Part shown: positions 11,592-24,068 of the stretch, in pieces
Numbering within the stretch: the first letter of the stretch is position 1
Layout: each line of letters begins with the position of its first letter
NCBI GenBank assembly: GCA_003439945.1
Contig: QVRM01005435.1
Location: forward strand, 1-64,000
Direction of reading: 5' to 3'
Source of the DNA: Dermanyssus gallinae
Taxonomy: Eukaryota; Arthropoda; Arachnida; Mesostigmata; Dermanyssidae
Length of the DNA stretch: 64,000 bases
Position numbers and translations under genes: made by a program
The notes under the pieces: model-generated
The model's database searches: none
The model's input: the letters and a program-made list of their open reading frames with translations, nothing else
Told to the model about the DNA's origin: nothing

Positions 11592-14500
11592 ATGACCGAT
11601 AAGGTGGATATGTCGCTCGACGACATCATCAAGGCGAACCGCAGCGCGTTCCGCTCGAACCGAGGCGGCCGAGGGGGATTTCGAGGCCGTGGCGGGTCTC
11701 GCCGAGGTGGTGGAGGCGGCGGAGGTCGTGGTGGCCCTCGCGGCGGAAGCGGTGCTGGGGGTGGTGGCGGTGGAAGCGGTAGGTCTTCAGCCGCCGCTGC
11801 CGGTGGTGGTGGAGGCGGCGGCGGCTCGCCGCGCAAGACTGGCTTCTCCGGCGGCGCCGGACGCAAGTTTGCCCCCAGAGTGAGTATTGGTTTAGGCTGA
11901 GCAATAGTAACAACTGCGGCAACAGCAGCAGCAGCATCATCTGCAGAAGCAGTAATGAACTGCAGTTAACTTCAGCAGCAGAAGCAGTAATGAACTGCAG
12001 CAGCCGCAGCATCTGTAAAAGCAGTAACGTCCTTGGCAACATGGGCATATCACCACCACCATCAGCAGCAGCAGCAGCAGCAACCTCCAATAGCATGCTA
12101 CAGCAGTAAGCTGGCAACGCGTACGCGTCTGCAAACGAAAGCCAGTCCAGCCTAACCCAGCTTAGGTCAGCTCAGCTCGTCGACAGACTCGAGGTGGTGA
12201 GAGCAGCGGTGCGATGATGGGCGTTGTGTAGGAGGAGGTGGTGGTGGGCTTGACGACGCCATTGTCGGGGCCATGCCTACCATGCTTGTCGTGCAGCGTT
12301 TAAGCGTCCAGGCGAGTTCTTCCAGCTCAGCCCTGGATAACAACATAACGAGTCACAGGCGGCCGCAGTGGCGGCGACGACGACGGCAACGACAGCAAAC
12401 AACCTACCATGACCATGGTCATGGTCGTAGGCCTACCGCGTAGATTGGCTGCGGTCTGCGAAACAGGCCCCTTTCTCTCTCTCTCTCTCTATCTCTCGGT
12501 CGACCGGCTTTTTGGCTACTCGTTTCGTTACGCGCTAAGTCTCTGTCGTTGTGAACGTCTGCTCGTCGTCGAGATTCGTGAGGCCAGGCTCTGAAAAGTC
12601 CCCCCACCCCCGACTTCGTCCGAGCCCCGCGTACCTCACCTCCCGATCTCGTCTGAGCCGAAGCCGCCGTGTATGTGTATCTATCTGTCTGTCTGTATCT
12701 ATCTAAGCTATCTCTTTGTCTTGAGCACGAGTGACGCGTTGCTCTCTTGCAGCTTCTGCACTCACGTTGCTGCTGCTGCGACGGCAAACAGTAATGCAAC
12801 ATTAACGAATTAATTCTATAATGACGAGGCTGTTGTTGATGACGCGATGACGATGATGACGGTGCTGATTTTATGGGGTCGATGTTACTTCGCCGGCATC
12901 CCCAGTCTTCAGCTACGGCTATAACAACAACAACTACAGCTACTACAACGGCCGCCATTACCACTCTTACTAATTGCTGCTGGTGCAGAATCACATAAAC
13001 GTATCATCCTCCAGCGTACCAACGCGATCAACATCAACTCCACCATCCTCACTCTCGCCACCGCCGCCATTATGACGCCGTTCACAATGATGATGGTGGT
13101 GGTGGATCGATCAATATCTCAGTGCGTCGGAAGATTATTGCGGGTTCAACGGTCAAGCCAGCAACAGCAGCAAGAAGAAAAGGAACAACAACAACAACAA
13201 GAACGACAACAACAACATCATCAAAACAACAACGTCAATCGTGACGTTATCATGATTGCCCTTTTACGGCCGCCATAATGGATGGCGCCACAGCGAGGCT
13301 TGCGTGCCTCTAACCGCGGCGGCGGCAGCAGCAGCAGTCAATGGGCGTCTTTCCCTTTGTCTCTCTCTCTCTCCTGGTCGCTCTCTGTTTACTCTCTACG
13401 CAGTCTCACAAACGACTTTGCGTCGCCACAGATCTATATCGAAGAGGTGGAGGAGAAGAAGGAGAAGGAGGAGGCCACGACGGCGTGAGGCAATAAGAAG
13501 GTTGGCCTCTCTCCGAGAGGAGAGCGCGGCTATTGTCCAACACGGGCGGACGGCATCGCCATGCTAGCCGCGTGCTGCTGCATTCTGCCTCCTTCCTGGC
13601 TTCTGCTGGTGCAACCAGCGCGCGCGGGACAGCTGGAGAGCAGTATAATCAATCAAAAAGTCAGTCACAACTCTATCTGTATGATCCTGAGGGGGTGTGC
13701 CCCTATCTGTATGATCCTGAGGGGGTGTGCCCCTATCTGTATGATCCTGAGGGGGTGTGCCCCCCACTGTCACCCCAGCTGGATCGACCAGCGCCGCACA
13801 CTATATTGGCTCTTGCCGATGCCCTTGATTTGCGTTGATTTGCTGAGTCACCCCATGGTGGACGGCTAACGGACGCCTGCCTCGTGATTTGCGTTGATTT
13901 GCTGAGTTACCCCATGGTGGACGGCTAACGGACGCCTGCCTCGTCCCTCACTTTCCTCTCCTCTTCTCTACCTCCATACCGTCCATATCGTCTCTCCTGG
14001 TTAGTGTTGATGTGTGCCTAGTCTTCAGTTTGTGTCACTTGTTCGCACCCCGTGTATATCGTATCGATAACCCGCGAGCCCTAGCCGCTGCTTGGGTTTT
14101 TTTAAGGATTGATGCCCGTGTGATTCGTGGTGATTGTGGTGGTGATGGCGGCTGTGGTGGTGATAGTGATCGTCGACGCGGTTGTTGTCGTTGTTGTTGT
14201 TATTGTTGGTGTTCAAGTTGAAGTTCGCGTGTTTGAGGTGTCGTCCTTTTGGAGATCAATGGCGGCCGTCACACCGTGGAAGAGATGGAGATGCCCCTCT
14301 GTACGGCCATTCTATCGTAGCCACTACTCGAAAGTGGGGTCATCAGAGCCCCGAAAGAGCCAGATCGCAGAGAAAGAGGGGTGGATATGCGAATAATGTG
14401 CATCGTGTAGGATGTCATCCGGCGTTATGTGTGCGGGTTCGTGAAGTGAGTGCCGTGTGGTCGGTGCAGTGCAGTTAGTGCAGTGGTCTACTGGCCCACC

Positions 14501-17386
14501 GTTATCTGCCTGGGCAGCCTTCTGCAATCTCTGTGTGGTGGTTCGGGAGGGTTGTTTATGGCTTCTATTATCTCTCTCTCTCTCTCTCATATTTTCTCTA
14601 TCTATGACAGTATCATACACGCGGCACTAGTATGATATCAACGACGAAGACATCATGTTATTCCTCTTCTTTTTCCCTTATTCCCCATCATCTTCTTTTT
14701 GTGCCATGGCGACAAGCTAGTGTAGCAACGCACTCCTCGTTTAGCAGAAATTGAATGAAATCATTTATTGTTTGCATCTCTCTATTTCTCTCACTCTCCC
14801 CTTCACATTTGGATATGTCCCGGATTACCTGTTTTTTCTTTAAGCACCCCATTACGCAACAGTGGTATTAGTTGACGTAGTAACGGTAATCCCTTCATCA
14901 ATCGGCGTTATCATCATCATGACAGCATCAGCAGCAACAGCAAAGGAAGCTTTCATCGCGGTGCTTCGTGAGGGCCCGAGCAAATTATTCCCCTCCGAGC
15001 GCAGATGTGTGAAGGTGAAAGAACGGCCCTTGGAGGAATTCATCCGGGTATTCGCCGGACGTCATATCTAACGTTCTGGCTGTTATGGCACAACAGGTCA
15101 AGGAGCACCGCGGCGTCGACACCGTGCATCGGTGACGGCGACGTCTGGCAACAACGACGCATCCCGTCGAGTTGGTTTGTGTACAGGTGCAGCGCACCCC
15201 GCATCCCTTGACCGCATCAGGGTACTGTACCGGGCGTTTCTTTACCGCCTATGCGCCCAGAGAGCCAATAGCGAGAATAACACCAACGACGAGAGTCTAC
15301 TAGACGCATCTCGTGCGCGCTCTCGTCGCAGCTTCGTTGAGTCGCTTTCCGTTTTCAGTCTTTTCATGCTGACAAACTGCTGGCATGCTGGCATGTCAAA
15401 CATACCCTCGTCGACTGACTGGCATACAGACAGACACAGTCAAACAGACATTGGCTGGCGCATCGACATGTCACATGTCGGTTGCACCCCTCGTCCCTCG
15501 CCCTCCATGAGACGACGAGGTCTTGTGTCAAAGGCGACGGCAGCAGCTGCAGTAGCAGCAGCAGCAGTATGTTGAACAGGCCAAGCTGGGTAATTGGCAG
15601 GCTGGGCGAAGCGATAGTAGTATACACATACATGTTTGAGGAGAATGAGGAATCTATTTTAGATCGACGGCGAATTTCGAAACGAAGTTTGACCAGCCAG
15701 CTGACCTGATTGATGATGATGGTGGTGGTGGCGGCGGCGGCGTCGAGAGCAGCGGCGGCGGCGACGATGCTGTTGTAGTTGTTGTCGTTCACGTCGTCGA
15801 GAGCAGGGGCTGCTCCTGCTACGTGACGGAGGTTGTTACTACGACGATGTGCGTCGGCGGTGACTGGTGACTGACTACCTGCTGGTCGTCGGGCCGCTCT
15901 CCGGCGGTGCATCATCAATCGGCGGACGCATAATGAACGACGAACGTGTTGCTTCACATCTCCGCTTCTGCTCCTCCTCCTCCTCTTAGGGTCCGCCGCT
16001 TGGAAAGGGATCGTCGGGCGATCGTTGGCAGCATGACAAGTACCAGTACCGCGGACCGGCCGGAGGCGGTAGCAACAACGGACTCGCGTCGTCCGCGAGT
16101 CAGGGATCCTCGAAGCTGACCATTAGCAATCTCGACTACGGCGTATCGGACGCCGACATCAAGGTAACCAGCGAGCTTTCTAACTAACTAACTTACTAAC
16201 CACCTATCCTACTACTTGAAATAGTTAGGCCAAGTTGGCCTTTAAACGGGCCAAGAAAGCAACGGGCTACATATGATTTCGTCCCAGTTAGCTTCCTTGG
16301 AGTACAGTAGAGTTTAGAAATAGACTTCACTTCAAATATACCACTTCAACAGTGGATTGAAGTGGTAGTTCTAGTAGTAATGGACGTATTGTTGTGTGAG
16401 TTAGTAAGAACAGCTAATTGAATTCTCCACAATTCGCTGAAGCGTTCTTTGTCCTTTCGTGTGACCAATCTGAGTTGTAAGTAGATTAGATTAGAGGTTA
16501 GGCGAACACCATTACGGCGTCTCAGCAATCGGCGAGTTTTCAGTGTGCTTTTTACTGACAAGCTTTCTCACTTTCTTTTCGGATGTTTTCAGGAGCTGTT
16601 CACAGAGTTTGGTGCTCTGAAAAAGGCCGCAGTACATTATGATCGATCGGGTCGCAGCCTCGGTACAGCTGACGTCATTTTCGAGAGGCGGAGCGATGCC
16701 CTGCGCGCCATGAAACAATACAACGATGTGCCCCTTGATGGTTCGTAGCGCCCAGCTTTCGATTTTTGTTTACTTTTTTGATTATTTTTATTACATATTA
16801 CACAGGCCGATAAAGCGACGTCATAGTGACAGTTACATCATACTGACAGAGATTTTTTTGTACGGTCACTTACGTATTTCATCTGTGTGTGTGTGTATTA
16901 CTGCAGGCCGACCGATGAAGATCGAGCTGGTGGGCGACAAGCCTATGGCCCCTGGCGGAAGCAGCCGTGTATTGGCCGGCCGTATCGGCAAGAAGCCTCA
17001 AGGGCCTCCACCGAGGTCACAGAGCAACGGACAGAGCAACAGGCCTGCACGGTAAGTTTACTCAGTACACACTTTGGCTTACTTATCCGTCGCCGCCGCC
17101 GCATAATGCTTATGCATTGAGTGTACCCTTATGCCATCGATTTACCACGAGATAGGGAGGACTTACTTGCAGCAAAAGATTGGAAACGCTCGAGAGGAGC
17201 ACAGCATAATGTTTGATTACTAATTGTCGTTCATCTTCTATTCGCAGCAGCGGTGGCAAGCCCCCGGGTGGTCGTGGAGCCGGTCCCCGACCTGCTGGTG
17301 CTCGAAAGCCCCCGAAGAAGACTCCTACCAAAGAGGAGTTGGACGCTGAACTCGACGCGTACGTTTCCAAGATGGACACGGTCTAA
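11592..17386 (+). CDS. ALYREF: ALYREF / Aly mRNA-export adaptor (THO complex subunit 4), five exons
   Basis: TREX-complex adaptor that binds spliced mRNA and UAP56 and hands the mRNA to the export receptor NXF1. Exons: 11592-11879, 15990-16163, 16593-16740, 16907-17051, 17248-17386. The phases join cleanly to 297 residues. The N-terminal UAP56-binding motif is [11 protein letters not shown] (residues 7-17). An unusually long Arg/Gly-rich region follows (about 20-90). The RRM (about 138-213) has LTISNL as RNP2 and GTADVIF as RNP1. An Arg/Gly/Pro tail follows, and the C-terminal UAP56-binding motif is [17 protein letters not shown]. It is longer than the roughly 250-residue human protein because of the Gly-rich insert. 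Intron 1 is large (4110 bp) and repeat-filled. The exon 3 donor, G|GTTCGT, is weak. The promoter is TATA+Inr at 10580. Identity is very secure. Confidence 0.96.
13673..13762. repeat. Three perfect tandem copies of a 30-bp unit in ALYREF intron 1
   Basis: Three essentially identical 30-bp units follow head to tail. Each contains GGGGTGTGCCCC, a self-complementary core able to form a GGGG/CCCC hairpin. The lack of divergence indicates a recent or homogenised expansion. Open frames across it are a by-product of the unit being a multiple of three. Confidence 0.9.
13827..13944. repeat. 59-bp tandem duplication in ALYREF intron 1
   Basis: Two adjacent copies (13827-13885 and 13886-13944) begin GATTTGCGTTGATTTGCTGA and differ at a single base (GTCACC versus GTTACC). 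This is a recent local duplication. Confidence 0.9.
17245..17250 (+). promoter_or_regulatory. NAGNAG tandem splice acceptor of ALYREF exon 5
   Basis: The acceptor reads TTCGCAGCAG|CGG. Cutting after the first CAG adds one Ser (CG|C AGC GGT), cutting after the second omits it (CG|C GGT). Both keep the frame, so two isoforms differing by one residue in the Arg/Gly-rich tail are possible. Confidence 0.7.
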
Positions 17387-17615
17387 GCTGCACACGGCCG
17401 TGCCATTACGGACAACGGATCATTGACTCTGCCATCTCACACAAACTCAAGGCAGACAACGAGAATTTATTTCTCTCTCTCTCTCTGAACACCCATTGAG
17501 GCGGATTTTGTACAAAGTCACCTATCCCTCTGTGTATATTAAATTAATACCGTATCCTTATTACAGTATCAACATGTGTTATTATTATTAAGAACAGGAG
17601 TGTATACAGTAAAGT

Positions 17616-17621
17616 AATAAA
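17616..17621 (+). terminator. ALYREF poly(A) signal
   Basis: AATAAA lies 230 bp after the ALYREF stop codon (17384-17386), after an AT-rich 3' UTR. It is the only canonical signal close by on this strand. Confidence 0.65.
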
Positions 17622-18485
17622 CAAAGCGAGCGTAACGGGTAGAGATACCGAAACATTTGTGTCTTGATTTAGCAAGTTGCTTGCTATAGATAAGCGTTGC
17701 CTTTAAGGACAGACATTATCCTTCTAAAAAGTTCGGTTCTTCGTCTACCTTTATTGCATGCCTGCAAGGTCCGCCAGTTGAGATCAGCATGAGAAAGATG
17801 GTTGCTTGAGAAAGATGCTAGGGCGGGCGTTGCTTATAGAGCACGCAGGTTGTGTTCACACTCGCAGAAAATCCATTCTGTGAATGAGGCTAGGCAATAG
17901 GTACTTAACGACCAAAGCTGTTGGGGCTTCAGGCGCAGCTCGGATTGAGCGGCGGGCATGAGTACGGCACTGATCTGCACATTGTATTGGCCACGTTCTT
18001 GCTAAGCACCGGGGGACAGGGCAATCAGACAGCCGGAGTACTGGACGGCCCTCCACATTCCTCAGTGAAATTTTCATTTGTTCAGTTTTCAATTGAAGTT
18101 TCAAAAACTATATTTGCTATTCCCAGATTCTATAGCTACCACGGCCCAGGAGATAAAGAGATAATGGAAGATGTTTTTTTCATGCATTCATTCTTAAGAA
18201 CTGCTATCTACTCGCAACAGATAATACCGTCGTTACAACTTCACACTTCACTTTAAAGACACCATCAAGAAGCTCTGTGTCATATTATCCAATGCTCCAC
18301 AAGAGCGGCCCATTATTCTTGCTGCAAATGATTGGATGCATCAAGGTTGCACGGCCCTCAGGTACCCACCTCTCCCGTGGTGGCTCCAAAGAAGCACAGC
18401 CTCGTCCAAGTTCATCCACTATTCATGTATTTGCTTCGTCCTTTAACCAGAACGAGGTGTTTTTGGGCTTACGGGGGCCGAGTGT
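17622..18485. other. Intergenic region downstream of ALYREF
   Basis: Contains frames of up to 111 codons (17921-18256) with no recognised family. No RNA gene or repeat was identified. Confidence 0.45.
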
Positions 18486-20425
18486 AAGCCACTGGCCTGC
18501 GTTACGTAGTTGTCAAGTCACTAAGCTTTTTCGATAGCCATATCGAAAGCGAAGGCATGCATATTTCTATAGGGCGTATGAGAAAGTTAGGTACATATTT
18601 TGAGGTTTGGTAGAACTCAACAAGAGAATAAATTTTCCTAGTGGAAGGAGGGGGCGGAAACGTCTTGGCAAATTTTTACGGTTCTGAACGTGAAAACTTG
18701 CACGTAAAACATAACAACTATGGCTATCGAAAAAGCTTAGTGACTTGACAACTACGTAACGCAGCACCATCACCTTGATGCGAAAATGATGGGCATTAAA
18801 TTTGCTATTGCTTGAGAGTGGTCTTTCGGACGTACATTTTTGGTCGCAATGGAAAAATTTTACGATTTTTCATGAAAAGGCGTTAACGTAAAATATCGAC
18901 TTTTCATGACTATCCTTAATCTGGGTATTAGCTTTTTGCTACGCAAGCTAGTGAAGTGTCTTCCGTTGTGCAGAATTTTCCTCCGAACACGCTGGTGTAA
19001 TCGGTTCCTTCATGCGTTGACTGGTTCTCCCGCAAACAGAGAAATCGCACAACTATGTAGGAAAAAAAAGGCAGAAAAACTACTTTTATAAACTTCACTC
19101 TCTCTCCTAAACAAGACGTTTCCACGTCTTCCCTCCATAGGGAAAACTTCTTTTCTTGCCGAGTTCTATCAAATCTCGAAATGCGTGCACAACAATATGA
19201 ATGACCCTGTATATATATAGGATTGGTAGAATTCGGAAGCAGGGGGCGGAAACGTCTTGCTTAGAAGTGAGGATGAAATTTATAAAAGTACTTGTTCTGT
19301 CTTTTTCTCCTACATAGTTGTGCAAAATCCAAGCTTTCGGGAGAACTAGTCAACGCATGAACATACAAATCGTACCGGCGTGTTGGGCGAAACATTGGCG
19401 TATGGTGGCTGCACAATCTGAATGACACCCGACGCAAGCTTGCGAAAGGCGAATAGCCAGATTAAGGAAAGTCATAAAGAGTAGATATGTCCTATGCATT
19501 ATAATGTTGTTAGAGAGAGTCGAGATGTCTTACATATTATAATGTTGTTATGTCTTACTTCGAAGCTTTCACGTTTAGAGCCGTAAAAATGAGCAATTAC
19601 GACCAAACATGTACTCCCAAAAGACGATTCTCACGCAATAGCAAATGTATGCGCATCATTTTCATGCAAAGTGATGGTGCTGCGTTACGTAGTTGCCGAG
19701 TCACTAAACTTTTTCGACAGCCATATGAAAAGTGAAGACATGCGTACTTGCTAGCACTTTAGCCTGCTCCAGCAAGGGTGTACTAGTACGTTAGGTACAT
19801 ATTTTGATGGTTTGATACAAATCAGCAAGAAAATATGTTTGTTTTTTAAAATATTTTTTATCCAGTGGAAGATGGGGGTGGAAACGTCTTGGCAAAATTC
19901 TACGGTTCTGAACGTGAATGCTTCAATATAAGACATAACAACTATGGCTGTTGAAAAAGCTTAGTAACTCGGCAACTACGTAACGCAGCATCACTTTTAT
20001 ACGAAAATTATGGTCATTAAATTTGCTAGTGCATGGGAATTGTCTTCTGGGCGTACATTTTTGGCCGTAACGGTAAATTTTTACGGTTCTGAACGTGGCA
20101 GCTTCAACGCAATACATATCAAGATATCGACTTTTCATGACTTTCCTTAATCCGGTTATTTGTAGTTTATGCTGAATTCACCATTAGTCCACCAAACACG
20201 CCGGTATGATTGGTTAATGGGTTGACTGATTCTCCGGCAAACGAAGGTTTTGCATACTTACGTAGGAGAAAAAGGAAGAATAACTACCTTTGTACATTTC
20301 AACCCCCTCACTCCTACACTAGACGTTTCTGTCTTCTCCTTCCATTGAGAAAAATATTTTTTTTGCTGAGTTCTACTAAACCTAACAATAAGTGCATACA
20401 GTTATGATAGACCCTGTCTATATAT
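18486..20425. mobile_element. Cluster of foldback elements related to the 83-2227 palindrome
   Basis: At least two consecutive copies of the same non-autonomous family lie here. An almost perfect inverted repeat of about 47 bp is formed by 18486-18540 and 18717-18765 (core CGTTACGTAGTTGTCAAGTC). A second pair is at 19672-19722 and 19943-19993. Right-arm ends similar to 2030-2227 occur at 19005-19215 and 20205-20420. Both finish in ACCCTGT followed by (TA)n (GACCCTGTATATATATA and GACCCTGTCTATATATA). A left-arm start lies near 19218-19460. No transposase blocks remain. The elements look like internally deleted derivatives (MITEs) of the mariner-like element at the start of the window. Confidence 0.8.
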
Positions 20426-20825
20426 ATTCGCATACGTATGACCATACAAGACGGAGTGTTGCGAAATCGCTGAGTTCGTTAACAAGAGCGATCGCGTTTC
20501 AGTGCGATGCGACATCTAAAAAGATATGCTAAACAAAAGGATTCCGTCGTCAATAAGGGTTAGTGTCATTACCAAAAGAACTCTGAGTTCCAATGAAAAA
20601 CGAATTGAATGCACGTAACCACCACTGTACCTCTCGATTTTTACGGAGCAAATCTAATTTCTTTGCAGAAAAGATGGCTCCATTCGGCCTGTGACATACG
20701 GGCTTATCCGAAGGCGGTTGGCGGTAACGATACGCTTGAAATTGGCCACCGCAAGTTGGTGTAGCAATGGCTGACGGGGCAAAGGCGGCAATCCACCCCA
20801 ATCGAGAGTTCCTAGGTGAAACTAG

Positions 20826-21865
20826 ATGATGTCGGAGTTCAACAAACAAATGACTCTTAAATCGCCCGTTCAAGAGTTGCGGCGTCGAGGAGTGTGTCGA
20901 GGTCCCCCGACCACCAGGCACAACCCTGCGCATCTGAGTTGGTGGCAGCCAAGCGCTGCTTCAAATGCATTGAACTGGGCCTCATCTCAAAATGATGCAC
21001 GAAGACCCCTCGTGCTGTAACTGCGGAATTGCCGGACACACTGAGACAACCCAAATCTGCCCAAACTACCGACCTAAAATAACAGAGGCCCGGGCGCTTG
21101 AGCTAATTGGGTCTTCGTCCGGTCCACCCACGGCAGGTGAATCTCCTGGACCCGCTCATCCCAGCAACTGGAACTGGGGGCCAACGACGCCCTGGCGGAG
21201 GCCGCTGGTTTAACACTGGCGCCGAATAAAAGTGAGGACATCCTACTAATCGAGTCAAGGAAGTGCCCTCTCTTAAAACTAACTCAAGATGGCCACTTAA
21301 GACATTAAGCTCATCAATACCGCTCGCTATCTAGGAATGCAGCCGAAGCGCTACAGAGCACATCCCACATACGTCTGGCAGCAAAAAGATTACTACAGTC
21401 GCTACTACTCGCAAAACACCACGGCCCACAGAAATCAGGTCAGCTAGTACAGTTCCCTGCAACTTGAAAGTCACTGACCGACTCCGCTTGTGGGAAAACC
21501 CGGCAAAGGAGGCGATGAGGGAACGAATAGAACACTTGACATTTGGCACGTTTGACACGTAACAGAACTCTATTCTGGACGAAGTGCCGGCTATCGGGTG
21601 AGAACTCTAATCTCGGATGTCGCGGCCCGAGTGGACCGGTGGCGACCTGACGTTATACGCGATCCAAGCCCTTACCGGACAGGGAAATTTTCAATATTAC
21701 CAATGCAAAATGAGTAGCCACAACTTATTCTGTAAGTTCTGCTAAAGCGTGGTGCCCGGCATAGCCCATTCGTATCGGGACTACCTAGGGCCCACGCTGA
21801 TACAGCTTATAAAGTCGCGTGACGACTGGACCAGTATTACTTGTAACTCCTACGGCGCGTCCCAG
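20826..21865 (+). pseudogene. R1/I-like non-LTR retrotransposon relic (gag zinc knuckles to ORF2 C terminus)
   Basis: Around 20950-21055 two CCHC zinc knuckles are readable across a frameshift: RCFKCIELGLISK then CCNCGIAGHTETTQICPNY. This is the end of a retroelement gag-like ORF1. A large internal deletion leads directly to ORF2 tail sequence. Near 21310 is ARYLGM, then STSHIRLAAKRLLQSLLLAK, and near 21660 is TGQGNFQYYQCKMSSHNLFC, the Cys/His-rich end domain of R1/I-clade ORF2. Frames are broken repeatedly. It is a dead copy with most of the RT missing. Confidence 0.75.
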
Positions 21866-23717
21866 GATGGGCTCTTAAACCACTTTCCCCCTCCGCTCGT
21901 TTAAAACTATGCTTATACAATTCTCGATCGGATGCGGGGATGGAAAAAGTGGAGCACAAATTCCCCGATATATTACCAATAATCTGGCAAAGCCACAAAG
22001 TGTTCTTACTATTATCCGATTGTGTACCTGAAACGTACATAAATGAAACGCCTTGCAGTAGTTTCATTAATTCAAATTGATTTATATTTACACTTTTACA
22101 AAGAAGTTGTATTTGAAATGCTGCTCATTGCGACATATCACACAATATGTAAATAATATGATATGTTTGCTATCGTTTCCACGAGTGTCATCCTTTTACA
22201 ATACAGAAATTACGGGACATGGTATTCAATGCTGAACTCAGGAAGTCTGATAATTGAAAAGAAACCTAGTTAACATGTCGGTATGGCACTTACAAGTAGA
22301 AACACTCATAATATATATATATATATATATATGTATTTTTGCAACATTGTTTTCACTTGTGAAAATAATGGCACGCCAAATAAGGGCACTGTCGCGTGAT
22401 CGTAACTCTTTCTTAATTTACAAAAACTGTTGAAATTGCCTTATCTATTCTAGAGTAGCATTTCACCAACACAGTACTCAACAAGATGATCCACAATGAT
22501 TCATTCAAATTCACGCGTAACCCGTTCGTCACATCCTAGTCTTTAACACAACTATATATATATTGAATCAACATGATTGTTAATATTATTCACTTTTTTT
22601 TGCCTACCCTAGGCCAACAAAACCCTTACACTGTTTTATTCCTCACTTCTTTATTACCCGACGACCTGAAACTGCGTACGGGTCCCGATCGGGTCTTACA
22701 GTGGCACCATCATATTATGGCTGGCTCAGTGTAGTACAGCACTGGCAGTAAATAACACTTATTTGTTCAGGTTACGTGGCGTCAAGAGAAAAGCAAACGA
22801 CCTCGTGTCGGGCATCATTTCCCTGCCCCGAGCATATTGGAAATGAAACCCGTAATACTGCTAATTACGTACAGTTGTATAATGCCGCTTTTTTTGCCCA
22901 CACTCTCTACATGGTGAGGCAATTGCAAGACACTTATCAACACAATAGGCATTTTTTTAAATGTTGTATTATGTTGTAATGAGCGTATAGCACCTTAGTC
23001 AAAGCAAACATAAGTGTTGCCCTTGTTTTCGCACAAACAAATGCATTTTAAGTAATTAATGCGCAAACAAATGCATTCCAAGTGATTAAGCTACACAAAC
23101 AACAGGCAAAGTATACAAGTAGTGAATGGATATAACACTTCGTACGATGTGGACGGTCGCGATCGAAATGCGAGTGTATTGCCGGTGGACTTGTGCGGCG
23201 AAGTAGTGGCTAGCGATGAGTGAAAACACGGCAGCATACCGACAACGGTCGAGGCTAGCCAAAAGCCAGCTTTGGTATAAGTGGCTGAAAGTAATTCCCT
23301 ATGGGTACTAATGACAACGATGGAGAATCTGTCGGTCGGTTGCAATGAACGCATAGTGACTACAAAAATATATGCTCTGCCATTTCTGAGGCACACGTCG
23401 AATTCTTCGACAGGGCAAAAGTTCGTCGTCAGCGTATGGACATCAGATATCAACATCTTCAGACAGCTCACATGATACGGAACTATTTCTCCTGAGCTAT
23501 CTTGCATCCCCACTAAGCACGCCTTGTCAGCCTTTCGTCACATACAGGATGCAATTTGTGCGGCCACGGTCTCGTTTGAGTTGGCCGCTCTTGCTGGTCC
23601 AACAACAACAGTTGTGTTAATTCCTTCTTTTTTTACCGCTTCCGCTTACTTGCAGCCCTATATTCGAGTCACTAATTACTGATTTAACATTTGAGCCATA
23701 ATGAATGAATGACATCG
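21866..23717. other. Intergenic region with a (TA)n tract
   Basis: AT-rich sequence with a (TA)n run at about 22311-22331. A 140-codon minus-strand frame at 23091-23513 shows no recognised domain. Nothing else could be assigned. Confidence 0.4.
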
Positions 23718-23787
23718 TTTATTGAGTACTTGCAAATGCACTCGAAGGCATACACCATCTGTACTGGGAAGTTTTCCCAATAGGGGC
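23718..23787 (-). repeat. Dispersed repeat, copy 1 (probable LINE/SINE 3' tail)
   Basis: About 70 bp here match 30459-30527 (shared cores AGTACT, GCAAATGCACT, GCATACA, TCTGTACTG, CCCAA). On the minus strand each copy runs into AATAAA, as in the 3' ends of many retroelements, and copy 1 ends in short ATTC repeats. It also supplies the nearest AATAAA (23723-23718) downstream of the Tudor gene stop codon and could act as its poly(A) signal. Confidence 0.6.
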
Positions 23788-24068
23788 GGGCTGCGGTAAA
23801 TGTCTAATAAGGTGGTCAGCAGGCCTGGTGAGTCAGCTAGTCGTGGTGATTCCCGTGGTGATTTTTTGTGGTTATTATGTGGTGTCGTACCAGCGAAACC
23901 AATGGCAGTTCTCTCTCCACGGTGTTTATCAGCTCCTGATCGTGGGATGCTAACATGCTTTATCTTGACGTGTAGGTGTGCTGTACGTTGAGACGCAGAC
24001 GCAGAGATAGACGCTGGTGAACGGCGTTGTTGTGAGGTAGCCTCAATCGACCTCTTGGCTTCGTGTCA

